A stretch of 64,000 nt of DNA, taken from Datura wrightii (lineage: Eukaryota > Streptophyta > Magnoliopsida > Solanales > Solanaceae). The stretch lies in the NCBI GenBank assembly GCA_035772735.1, contig JASDFA010000004.1, positions 21,665,501 to 21,729,500 of the forward strand, written 5' to 3'. Both the position numbers and the translations under genes were made by a program. Positions 32,380 through 42,866 of this stretch are shown here, piece by piece; within the stretch, counting starts at the first letter, position 1, and each line of letters begins with the position of its first letter. The notes under the pieces are model-generated. The model ran no database searches and was not told the DNA's origin. It saw only the letters and a list, made by a program, of their open reading frames with translations.

Positions 32380-34427
32380 ATGTCAAGCACTCGGAGTAGA
32401 GGAGATCCCCTTGTTCCACTAAATCCAGAAATCGAAAGAGCACTGCACAGAATGGAGACCACGAGTAAAGAAAAGCCTGCATAGCTGAAGAAGCTAGGCA
32501 AGCCGAGCTAGCTCGACAAGCTGCACTACAGTATGCGGAAGATGACAGAGAAGAGGTAGTAGATGCTGGTCGACATGGGAGGGGCAGCTGAGCTCATAGA
32601 TTTTCCCCTCAGTTTTTCGATGATGAGGACCCAGATATTGATGAAGTTGGGTCGACTGGAGCAATTGTGCCACCACCATTGCCCGCTGGGGCCAAATTCG
32701 ACATTACGAGCATTATGATTCAATTATTAAACATGAAAGGGGTGTTCAGTGGTCACACAGCAGATGACGCCAACCTGCACTTAATGAACTTCGTAGGAAT
32801 ATGCAAGGCGTACAGGTTGCCCGGAGTAAGCCAGGATGCCATACGACTCAGACTCTTCCTTTTTTCTTTATTAGGGGAAGCCACTTTATGGTTATCGGAG
32901 TTGCCAATGACTTTATAACCAACTGGAGGGAGCTCAAACAGGCCTTTTTGGAGAGATTCTTTCCCCCATCCATGATGTTGTAGCTAAAGGATGAGATCTA
33001 TAATTTTAGACAAATTAAAACTGAGGTACTTCATGAAACTTGGTTGAGATTCAAAAAGAAGTTGACAAAGTGCCATAAACACAAAATCCCAGATGACAAT
33101 TTGTTGAAATTTTTTTATAGGTCTCTGAATAATAGCACCAAAGCTGTAGTAGACACGGTAGCTGGAGGAGCATTGATGAGTCACACCTGGGGGCAAGCTG
33201 CCACTATTCTTGACAGGGTGATAAGATAAACAGGGCCTGACATATGAGGGAGGCTGATGCAGTAGAGGCACATATGCTGTTGGTTTGACTGCAGACCAAT
33301 GAAGAAAAGAAGAAGAAGAACACGACTAGGAGTTGGCTCATATGCGCACATCATTGGACTTGCTGACAAAGCATATTATGGGAGTTGGAGCCAAAAAGGT
33401 AAATACAGTGGGAACTCAAGGAAGGGAGCAAGGAGCTGATCACTCTGATTTTGAGGAAGAGGCAAACTTCCTGGATAGCCAAGTGGCAGGTTTCCGAACC
33501 AACGTCCCAAGCATCTGGACAAGACAATTGGCGCCAAGGTTCTGCAAATTAAGGTTGGAAGACAACTACAACAGAAATGGGTTCAGAGACAGGAGCCGAG
33601 GTTGTGAGGAAGAAGGAAATTGGAGAAGAACCGATGGATACCGCAATGACAGGGCTGGAGTCTATGTGCCTCCCAACGTATGAAAAGGGGAGGTTGGGAA
33701 ATAAAACTTGGAAAACATGATGGCTGAGATGTTGAAGAAGGTGAGGTCTGCTGATGATCAGCTGAAGGAGATCTGAAGTGACTTATCAAGTATGAGTCAG
33801 AAAGTGGAATCTCATGCTATTGCCATCATGCAGACCGAACATCAACTTGGGCAACTGTTAGCATCAATGAACCCTAGACAAAAGGGAACACTACCTAGCA
33901 ACACTGTCCAAAATCCAAAGAACGATGCACATTGCATGGCAGTGATGACTAGGAGTGGTAAAACCACAGTTGACCCCCCGTTTCCAGTTGAAGTTGAGAG
34001 GACGAAGGAGAGCATAATTGAGGAAGATTATACAAGTGCTGAGATAGAGAATGGTGAATTGCAAGAGGTCCTGAGAGGTGAGAAGAAAGCTGACATTGAT
34101 CAAGGGGTAACCCAAATGCATAAAGCTATCCCACGACCACCGCCACCATTCCCTCAAATGATGAAGAAAAAGACAGAGAATGGTAAGTTCCAGAAATTCC
34201 TTTCAATGCTTAAGCAACTATTTGTGAACGTACCATTGGTTGAAGCATTAGAGCAGATGCCAGGATATGCAAAGTTTATAAAGGACCTGGTGACTAGGAA
34301 GAGATTTGTGAGTTATGAGCCTGTCGACAATGTACATCATTGTAGTGCCATAGATACAAGGGTCCTAGCTCAGAAAAAGGAAGACCCAGGTGCCTTCACT
34401 ATCCCATGTACGATTGGAAATGTCTAG
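32380..34427 (+). pseudogene. gag: Element B gag (Athila type), broken
   Basis: Likely start ATG at 32380 (MSSTRSRGDPLVPLNPEI), then a TAG after 34 codons. The capsid domain is at 32700-33240: MIQLLNMKGVFSG, VGICKAYRLPGVSQDAIRL, LFSLLGEATLWLSELP, NWRELKQAFLERFFPP and NNSTKAVVDTVAGGALMSHT. This is the Retrotrans_gag pattern of Athila/Tat elements. A downstream spacer carries an Arg/Asn-rich stretch (about 33560-33660), then a 211-codon open part (33792-34427) with MNPRQKGTLPSNT, MTRSGKTTVDPP and LVEALEQMPGYAKFIKDL, all typical of the gag-protease linker in this group. It ends at a TAG (34425) that replaces a Glu codon just before the protease. Confidence 0.87.
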
Positions 34428-34843
34428 TTCCCAAGGGCACTCTATGATTTGGGAGCTAGCATCAATTTGATGCCCTTATCAGTATTCAAGAAATTGGGAT
34501 TGGGAGCCCCCATATTGACCAATATACGGCTAATGATGGCGACAGAATGGTTAAAAAGCCAGTGGGAATCCTAGTAGATGTGCATGTCAAGGTAGATAAA
34601 TTTATATTCCCAGTAGACTTTGTGATTTTGGATTGTGAGGTTGATTATGAGGTTCCCATCATTTTGGGGAGACCATTCCTTGCAACCGGGAGGGCTCTAG
34701 TAGATGTGGAAGCTGGCCTGCTGAAGTTTAGATTAAACCAAGAAGAGGTTACATTCAACATCTACAGGACAATGAAGCAACCCAAGGAATTTAGTGTAAT
34801 CTCAGCAATAGGGGATGAGTATGAATCACTTGACGAAATCTGA
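34428..34843 (+). pseudogene. Element B protease
   Basis: The retropepsin-like domain begins FPRALYDLGASINLMPL (catalytic D-L-G-A), and after a frameshift near 34530 continues open with KKPVGILVDVHVKV, FILDCEVDYEVPIILGRPF and ATGRALVDVEAG, all Athila-type protease motifs. In autonomous Athila elements the frame goes on into RT; here it ends with TGA at 34841-34843, and the hairpin region follows within 20 bases. B2 ends at the equivalent codon (54453). Confidence 0.88.
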
Positions 34844-34861
34844 TTAGTCAAGAGATTTGCA

Positions 34862-34992
34862 TCGTGCCGCGACGTTAAATCAGGCGCTTCTTGGGAGGTA
34901 ACCCAAGTGGTAGTTTGGTGAAGTCTGAGTAACCATGCTACCTACGTCGTGTCACGATGTTAAATCAAGCGCTTCTTGGGAGGCAACCCACG
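34862..34992 (+). other. Hairpin doublet after protease in element B
   Basis: Two related units occur about 85 bases apart. Each has TCGTG(C/T)C(G/A)CGA.GTTAAATCA(G/A)GCGC followed by a stem-loop: CTTGGG-AGGTAA-CCCAAG at 34890-34907 and CTTGGG-AGGCAA-CCCACG at 34975-34992. In Athila elements a sequence of this kind sits between pol and the env-like ORF. Confidence 0.75.
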
Positions 34993-36268
34993 TTATTAAA
35001 CTAATGTGTGCTCAGTATGTAGGGAAATTAAAAATAGGAGGCTGAAACATTAGCTGCTACGACTCTCAGTAATACTCGTGATGGGATCCTATGAGCCGTA
35101 GCAACAGTTGTGGTGAGGATCAGAGCAAAAATGACTCCAACCTTCGACCTATGATTTATCCTACGGATCGTACCTCAGTTGTACAAGTCATAGGATCTAT
35201 TCGTAGGTCTCCAGGTAAGTTTTCTTCAATAGGGTCACTTACGAGTCTAAGGGACGAGTCGTAGGTACTTCCTATGACTCGTGGTATGAGTCGTGACGGG
35301 TCAAAGTTAGTAATAACACCCGACGCGACCCAGATTCTTTTAAAATTTTCCCTTACCTATTTAAAACCCACAAACGGAACCGACCCTTTTCCCACGCTAA
35401 TAACACTCAAACGCACGAGTTGAACTCACCTCCCCCACACCCGTAACTCATAATAATCAAAGAATCAAGAAAGTTTTTGCTCAAACCAAAAATTCTTCCA
35501 AACCCTATAGATTGATTTCCAGTTGAAAAAGCATATATCAAGTAACTATATTGCATTGAACATTGTTAAGCACTCATATACTGAAAGTGATGGTGCCAAA
35601 ACCCCTGTGAGTCTGTCACTATGCTCGAAAAAATAATTTTGCAAAGAAAGACAATGATCAGGGTGTTATGAAATGGTTTTCGACTGGAGATATGCTAAAA
35701 TTTTGATGAACTTAGGTCTTGAAATACTCACAAAGAGTTATGGGTAATAGGTCAAAAAGGGGAGGATTGAGCATGGGTTAATTTGAGTTAATGATGTGCC
35801 TAGACCTGGGGGAAATCTGAGTACCTAAAAATGTGAAAAGAGAACCCTTGCAAACTGAGAAAAGAAAATAGACTAAGGTCTGGAAGTGGTATGAGGCATA
35901 ATACAGATCGTAGGTTGCTACTACTAGTCATCTTGAGCACTCGTACCACCAAATTGAATAAGGTTGCATAAAAAGCCTTTCCTATGACTCGTGGAATCGA
36001 CCTACGGGTCGTACCATGAGTTGTGGAAAAATCTAGAGAAATACTAATGCGGAGGCTTCATCAAACGACTCAAGGTACAAATCATACCTTTTTGGTATGA
36101 GTCGTACCTGCGAGTTGTACTAAAAATTTGCTGTAATTTTGAGACTTCTCACAAGTCGTACCTTCGTAGTACGACCCATAGTGATGACCCGTGATGAGAA
36201 TTTGAAAATCTCCTGCCTAATTCTCCTTTTTCAAAAACAGAATGCTAACTTCTTTCTCTACAGGTACA
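34993..36268 (+). other. Element B non-coding interval with dyad motifs
   Basis: No ORF of note. The segment is full of exact and near copies of ACGAGTCGT and related (T)ACGA(G/C)TC(G/A)TA words (35070-35300 and 35910-36190), with one exact copy at 35254. A CT/A-rich leader-like stretch follows at 35390-35560. B2 has the same organisation at 54603-56072. Confidence 0.7.
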
Positions 36269-38390
36269 ATGAAATACAAATTCAGAGCAGACAAAGCAAC
36301 AGCCTGAAGGACATTAATTGATGAAACAACTGAGTCGGAGTCTGAAAAGGCAGAGGACTCACCTAGTGGTTCAGTTGAAGAGTATCAAGTCGACACCTCT
36401 GACACTGATGGAACCAAAACCACTAGGGCAAAAGCAAAGGCTCAAGCCGAAGCAACCATTGCCACACCCGCTCAAGCTCCTGAGTTTGAGGAGGGAGTTA
36501 GAGAGGAACAACAGAAGTTGGGAAGCAACTCCAATGCTGAAGAAGGGTCAGGGTAGACCCAAAATGGAGAAGAGAGCGGCAGTGAAGAATAAGAGGAGGA
36601 GGCTCCTAATGTTGCACAAGAACAGACCCCACCCAGGGAAAGTTGTACAATTTGGTGGTGAGTGCTGGGAGCTAAAAAAATCTATGACCAAGGCATCTCT
36701 CTCACCGCAAAGAATAAACCAAGGAGGAGCATCGAAGAATTGCCGCGGATCCTCACAAACTCACTGAATGAAGTTGAGGAGATGAAGCGGATTTTTAGCT
36801 TCTATGATTTTGAGTGGATGGCCAAGACTTCAACATAGTATAGTGAGAAGAAATAGTCTGGGAGTTCTATGCCAACTATTTGGCCACCATGGAGGTAAAG
36901 GCAAAGAAAGGGCAGAAGATAAAAGACCAGCCTCGTCTGGAGAGTGTTATGGTCCGAGGTCGATAGGTTGATATATCTGAGAAGACCATTGCTCGAATGT
37001 TGTACAGACCACAGTTCCTACCTACAAGGATGATGCCAGAGTACGAGTATAGGGTGGAGGCAATGAAGCAGATTAGGTAGCTGAGTGTGCAGGAGCGACA
37101 GAGGCAGCTGCAGCGGCTAGCAGGGGTGATTGATGAGAACAAGGAAGAATATGAGTGGGTTACAGGTGGAAAGCAGGTAACAAAGAACTCACTAAATTTC
37201 ATAGAAAAAGCTTGCTGGACACTAGTGCGCCATCGGTTAGCACCTACGGTAAACGACAACACATTAGGTGCTGATAGGGCAGCTTTGGTGGAATGCCTCA
37301 TGTCCCATTTCCACATCAATATCCCGATGATCATAGCAGATGAGATATGAGACCGGGCGGTGGGAGTGAGCACTACTATCCCATTCCCGAATTTTGTATT
37401 CAGGTTATGTATGGAGGAAGAAGTTCCACGAGGTGACGAGCATTTGATTGGAGGCCAGAGGATTGCAGACATAGGCCTTATCGGGGATGAGATGAACCCG
37501 GTAAGAAGATCCAGGATTCCCACAGCAATTCCAGCAGCCCAGCCAGCAGGGGACACACAACTGAATATCCCAATTACACAGGAGCAGAGAAAGTCACCGA
37601 CTAAAGAAGTCGGTCATTTAGAGTCAGCTCCTAGCACCTCAGCTGCACCACTTCCCAGCCTACAGACTTAGACACCAACAGGGTATACTTTGGTACCACA
37701 GGACTTCCTCCAGAAGTTGGCCAAACGTTGATCATGGCAGAGCGAAAGATTCAGGCCATGATGGACAATGTAAAACCACGGGTCAAGTCAGAGATAGAGG
37801 CAGCAACTCAAGCTTTACATGCTCTCCTAGATAGTTTTGAAAGCCGATTCAATGTGAAGATGGAGGAGCATACAGATACCAGCAGTCTTCGTTGGGGGCT
37901 CTTCAGAGCCAAGTAGTTGAGTTGTCATCACGACAACCAACAGTTATAGCAGCTTGCACTCTTTCGGACCTAGATGCGGAGCCTGACGAGGAAATCGATT
38001 TGGCGGCATATTGGGAGCCGACTATAGTTGTTAAGAAGGGTAAGAAAAGAGCTGCTGAGGATGTTAGAGAGGAGAGTCTGAAAAAGAGGAGGAAGAAGGA
38101 GAGTAAAGAACGCAAACGGGCTAGAGCGGAGAGCATATAGACTCATGACACACATATGTCTGAGCTGCATGAGAGAGCTAGAGGAGTAGGTAGCTCCACC
38201 ATAGCTTAACCTGAGATTTCCAGTGGCTGTGACCCTTCGGGTGAGCCACATTCAACCTCGATAGTTACAGAGGCCATCGAAGCAGCCACGATTACTGAGT
38301 TGACACATCATTGAGCGCGTCGGCCACTGCTAGCGCTACTATCACAGTGAAGGTACCACCTCCGCAAGATGACAGGAGTGCCAAGTGCAC
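36269..38390 (+). pseudogene. Element B third ORF, putative plant transposon protein-like (PF20167-type), broken
   Basis: The start is the ATG at 36269, after a CACAGGTACA-type context also seen in B2. Parts in order: an acidic Ser/Thr-rich N-terminus; a conserved domain at about 36860-37440 with EFYANYLATME-like text, VDISEKTIARMLY, KNSLNFIEKACWTLVRHRL, DRAALVECLMSHFHINI and TIPFPNFVFRLCMEEEV, resembling the family called 'putative plant transposon protein' (Transposase_32); a helical stretch (ERKIQAMMDN to NVKMEEH, 37740-37870) that could form a coiled coil; and a very basic tail (KKGKKRAAEDV, KKRRKKESKERKRAR, 38028-38130), a likely nuclear signal. Stops and shifts occur at about 36315, 36766, 36838, 37080, 37350 and 37917. 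Enzymatic function is unknown; 'transposon protein' is only a family label. Confidence 0.75.
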
Positions 38391-39902
38391 CACATATATG
38401 TTCTCTTCCCTATGTTCTTATAGTTTATGCTTTGGGGATGAAGCTTACTTTTCAAAAAGGGGAGGGGGTGTACTTGTGATTTTTGGGATTTTTGTATCAT
38501 CTGAGGATTTTTATTACTATGTTACTTTTTCCTCAAACACGCTATCTAGTAGAATCGACATGTGTAGATTTTTTATTTTTAGTTTGTGATTTTTGAAAAA
38601 AATTGACCCTGTTTAGAACTTTTTGATGCATTAGCGTTGTATTTGTCACAACATGCATGATTTCTGTGGATCTTTTAATGTTATTCAATTTATCAACATG
38701 AGTAGTCTTTTTAAGCCATGTGTAAACCAGACAAGTGAGGTGAAAATAGTTCATGTACCATGTGTGAGTGAGGTACAATATTCAGTTTGGTATTGTGTTG
38801 AAGATCTAGAGCTTGCCTGGTTGGTCTTTGTATAGGTTAAAGATGGTTGGTTAGGATATGATCATAGGCCATTTTTGTTTAGCTCACTTTTAGCCTATAT
38901 TAACCTACCAAAGTTGCATGAATCCCTTGATTCCAAGTTTGAGCCTTAATAGATCATGCTTCTTTGATTTACTAATTAACCGTACCCATTTGTTTAAAAT
39001 GAACCTGTTTTGGCCCTGGTCCTTCCTTGGATATTGTGAACCTCAACATAAGCAAAATGCTTAAGTTGAGGGTGGATAGAGTAGGGGTGCGTAAATGATG
39101 GGAACGAAGGAAAGTAAAAGAAAAGAGAAAAGAAATGGTGAAAAATGAGGTGTGGTGAGATGAAAAGAAAAGAGATGAAAATGCTGAGAATCTTGAAAAA
39201 GAAAACTCAAAAGAAAATGAAAATGCTAGAAAATTCGAAAACTCACCACACCCATGCAAATGTGTATAAAAAGGGGTGAAAAGGGAAGAAAAGGGAATGA
39301 AAGAATAAAGGGTGAAATAGGTGAACGGTGTAGCCAATGTATATAGTGCCAAGGAAGGAATAGTCACTTATAAAATCTTCCATTTTTATCATGTCCAGCC
39401 CTAAGCCTACATTACAAGCCATACCAAGTCCTATAGTAATCCTAACTCGACCATCTGATAAACCAAAGAAGAGAAAATAAGGGCAAGCCTATGGTATCTG
39501 ACACACAATACTTGTAACTTCTTTGTGAGAGTGAGTACCTTACTTGTTTAGTCCCATGCTATGCTTGACATTTCATATCTGAGTGGGGACTTTATTTGTG
39601 TGAGGGTACATGGATTATGTTTTCTTTTACCATTGGTCTGTGTGAAAAATATTGGTGATGACTTGATTGTCTGTTGATAGCTAGATGAATTGTCTTGATT
39701 CCTATTTATGATGTTTTGAGGTTGCTTGTAATGCATTAGTTGATGTTGTTCCATGACAAAGGGTTAGTAGAGTTTGTATAGAAAGTGCAGGTTTTGTTTG
39801 AGTATTGGCTGTAGTATCTTAAGTCTATTTTCTAGTTCAGAGTCGTGTTTAGTTTTTCTTTTCTTTGCCGGAGGATATGCAAAAGTCTTAAGTTGAGGGT
39901 GT
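38391..39902 (+). other. Element B 3' UTR with purine-rich tract
   Basis: No coding. A G/A-rich tract of about 250 bases (39095-39330), almost free of pyrimidines in long stretches, lies in the middle. AGCCTACATTACAA at 39404-39417 is shared with element C (46997-47010). The segment ends with the purine-rich AAGTTGAGGGTGT before the 3' LTR. Confidence 0.8.
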
Positions 39903-41503
39903 TGATGTGCTGTGGATTTACAACACTTTCGATGCTTAAAACTAAGAAATAGCATGGACGTAGTTGTATTTATGTGGATATAAGGCACTTTTCCTTTGGT
40001 TACAAGATAAATTGGTGTTGGAGCTAAAGAAATGCAAAATAGGCTCAAATCGTAGTCCACAATACGAGCCGTAGGAAGGTCCTATGAGTCGTACTAGTGG
40101 CCGTGAAAAGTTGCAGAAGGCTAAGGTTGAAGAGATGCAGTATATGAGTCTCAGTATGAGTCGTACCAAGCTTGTACAAGTCGTGGTGATGAAGTCATGA
40201 AAAGATTCAGAAGATTTGTGTAAGAGGCTGACTCCTGCTATGGGAAGGAAGTAGGAACCGTGGAATGAAGGTATGAGTCATACCATGGTGGTCATGATGA
40301 ACTTCAGAAATATTTCAAAGTCTCATAGTCAAGCCACGGGAGCTCAGTGCGGATCGTAAGATGGAGGTATGAGTCATATCAGGATCCAACACTTAGCGAA
40401 AATCAACCAGTCATGCAATGTATGAAAGCATGCTACGGACCGTAGGATCTCACTATGGATCGTAGGATGACTAGTGACGTGGGCGGAACCAGATATGAAA
40501 ATTCACCCTGTTAGCCTGGGAAAAGAATTCTTGTGTTTGTATAAATACGTTTTATGTTTTATTTTTCAGTAGATTTTATCAGACTTTATCAGATTTTAGG
40601 GGAGACATTATTGGAGACAACATTAGACAATTGAGAAAGATAGAGAGAATTGAGTTGATTTGATTTGTGATCAACCTTTTCTTGAATTATTCTTGTTCTT
40701 GCTATTTCTTCTTCAAGATTTTGTTGATTAGTTAAAGAAAGTGTTTTTCTCATTCATACTTGTAAGTATTGAATTTTGTTCTTAATCATGAATGCAATTC
40801 ACAACCTTACAACTAGGAAAGGCTAAAACCTCCATAGCTAGGGTTGTAGGAACCATGGTGGATTAACAAGCTAGGGTTGCACAAAGTGATTCTAAAACCA
40901 ATACAAACACTTATATTGTATTCTCTTCATGCTTAAATGTTTCTTAATGGTGCGCAACGTTAGGACATGCCCTAATTCTTTACTTTCTAAGGTATAAGAG
41001 GTAGAGATTAGGAAAAGACAATTACAAAAGAGCCTTGATATTGATGATCATTGTATTAACTTGAGCTGTGGTCACATGATAATTAAATCTAGAACTTAGT
41101 GATAACGGATAGTTTGAAACCGCTCATGAGACTTGGTCGATTAATTTAGTATAGTCGTTCAAGAGGGACTGGTCGGTCATTTGAATGAACCAAGTTATCA
41201 GTTCTGTAAGTAAGTATTGGTGATGATCACGAGTGTAAACCCAAAGCAGTTATGAACCCATGGGGAACACAAACCCTAGTTATCCTTTAATATTGATTCA
41301 AAACCAATTTTTTGATAATTTTTTTTATTATTGATTTTCTTTAGAACCCTCCAATTTTGAAGTAACTACCTCACAAGTTCAATTACTGGCTGTAATCTAG
41401 CTCTTCCATATTCCCTGTGGGATCGACCCCAACCTCTAGTTGGGTTCTTTATTGACAACGTCCGCTTTATAGTTCAGTAAGAGATGTGGTTTGAGCGTTA
41501 TTA
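39903..41503 (+). repeat. 3' LTR of element B
   Basis: Begins TGATGTGCTGTGG and ends GCGTTATTA, where the left copy has the canonical TTATCA, so the terminal CA has mutated to TA. The copies differ by several substitutions within the first 60 bases alone, so the insertion is not very recent. Confidence 0.92.
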
Positions 41504-41508
41504 ATCTA

Positions 41509-42866
41509 GTAGAGTTAGACATGACTGATTTCGATTTATCTTTGGTAAGATTAGTTACATGCATGTTATGCCTCAGTGAATTATAGAACCCGTACGGTAG
41601 AGTTTTAATTTTTGGGTGAGCCAGTCCTAGAATAGAAGGGTAGTTCATTATGCCTTTAGGTCGCTTTGTTTCCTACCTTAAGGCCAGAAAGATGATTTAC
41701 AATGGTTACGTGTACCATCTAGCTTGGGTTAAGGATGCTTCGTCCAAGACCCCAACTCTCCAGTGTGTCCCTTTAGTTTTTGAGTATCCAGAGATGTTCC
41801 CTGGTTATCTACCAAGAGTCCCTCTTGAGTGGGAGACTGACTTTGGTATTGACCTTCTTCCTGATACGCAACCTATATCTATTCCTCCTTATAGAATGGC
41901 TCCACCTGACCTGAAGGAGTTGAAAGAACAGTTGAAGGATCTCCTAGACAAGAGCTTCATCCGACTTAGCAAATTCCCATGGAGTGCGCTAGTTCTCTTT
42001 GTTCAAAAGAAGGATGGGTCTCTTTATAGGTTCATCGACTATCGGTAGTTGAACAAGGTCAAAATCAAGAACAAGTATCCTCTCACCAGAATTGATGACC
42101 TATTTGACCAACTTCAGGGTGCTAAGTGCTTCTCAAAGATAGACCTCAGATCTTGGATATCATCAGCTCAAAGTTAGAGAAGTGACATTTTGAAGACAGC
42201 CTTCAGGGCTCGGTGTGGTCACTATAAGTTATTTCTTTCGGGCTAACAAATGCTCCTACAACCTTTATGAATTTCATGAATAGGGTGTTCAAGCCGTATT
42301 TGGATATGTTCGTAATTGTCTTTATAGATGATATTCTCATATATTCTCTGAGAGAGGAGGAGCATGTCGCTCATTTGAGGATTGTGCTACAGACTCTCAA
42401 GGATCGACAACTATTTGCTAAATTTAGAAAGTGTGAGTTTTTTTAGATTCAGTAGCAATTTTGGGTCATGTGGTCTTCGGTAAGGGTGTGCAGGTGGACT
42501 CGCAAAAGATAGAGGCGGTGAAGAAATGTCCTAGACCAGTTAGTCCTTCGGATATCAGGAGCTTTTTGGGTTTAACTGGCCGCTACAAGAGGTTTTTTGA
42601 AGGATTTTCATCCATTGTAGCCCCGTTGAAGTTAACTTAGAAAAAAGTCAAATTTTAGTGGTCGGATGCTAGTGAGAAGAGTTTTCAGGAGCTAAAGACT
42701 CGACTCACTTTAACCAGTATTGACTCTACTAGAGGGCACGTAAGGCTTTGTTGTGTATTGTGATGCCTCTAGGGTTGGTCTTTGTTGTGTGTTGATGCAA
42801 CATGGTAAGGTCATTTAGTATGCCTCTAGGCAGCTAAAGACTCATCAGAAGAATTACCTGACGCAT
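41509..42866 (+). pseudogene. pol: D2 reverse transcriptase, cut by element C
   Basis: Reading resumes after B with the MTDFD-like stretch, then an open 132-codon part with LGRFVSYLKARKMI, PLVFEYPEMFPGYLPRVP, PPYRMAPPDLKELKEQL and VQKKDGSLYRFIDY. RT proper continues in shifted frames: KIKNKYPLTRIDDLFDQLQ, KCFSKIDLRS and the FIDDILIYS box near 42320. RNase H starts with FVVYCDASRVGL-like text at about 42750 and is cut at 42866 by C. Confidence 0.87.

Larger units (their letters stand above)
30631..41503 (+). mobile_element. Non-autonomous Athila-like LTR element B, nested in D2
   Basis: LTRs 30631-32252 and 39903-41503 flank a 7.65-kb interior. A perfect 5-bp target duplication ATCTA borders it (30626-30630 and 41504-41508), and D1 carries the uninterrupted target GATCTAGTAGAG at about 23373. 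The interior has a tRNA-Asp primer site, Athila-type gag and protease, a hairpin doublet, a third ORF and a long 3' UTR. There is no RT, RNase H or integrase, so mobilisation must be in trans. Copies of the same family are B2 (52155-59157) and the solo LTR at 14406. Confidence 0.92.

Noticed and set aside
34844..36268. Hidden RT or integrase remnant between protease and third ORF of B
   Set aside because: I looked for FIDD/YxDD-type, LxKxDLxxGY and HHCC/DDE text in all frames in B and B2 and found none; the protease stop is followed at once by the hairpin unit.
36269..38390. Host gene captured by element B
   Set aside because: The same ORF sits at the same place in B2 and its family is known mainly as a repeated plant transposon-associated protein, so it is treated as an element gene.
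38972..39367. 131-codon minus-strand frame rich in Phe/Ser (also 58801-59361)
   Set aside because: Complement of the purine-rich 3' UTR tract; pyrimidine-rich strands lack stops by composition.
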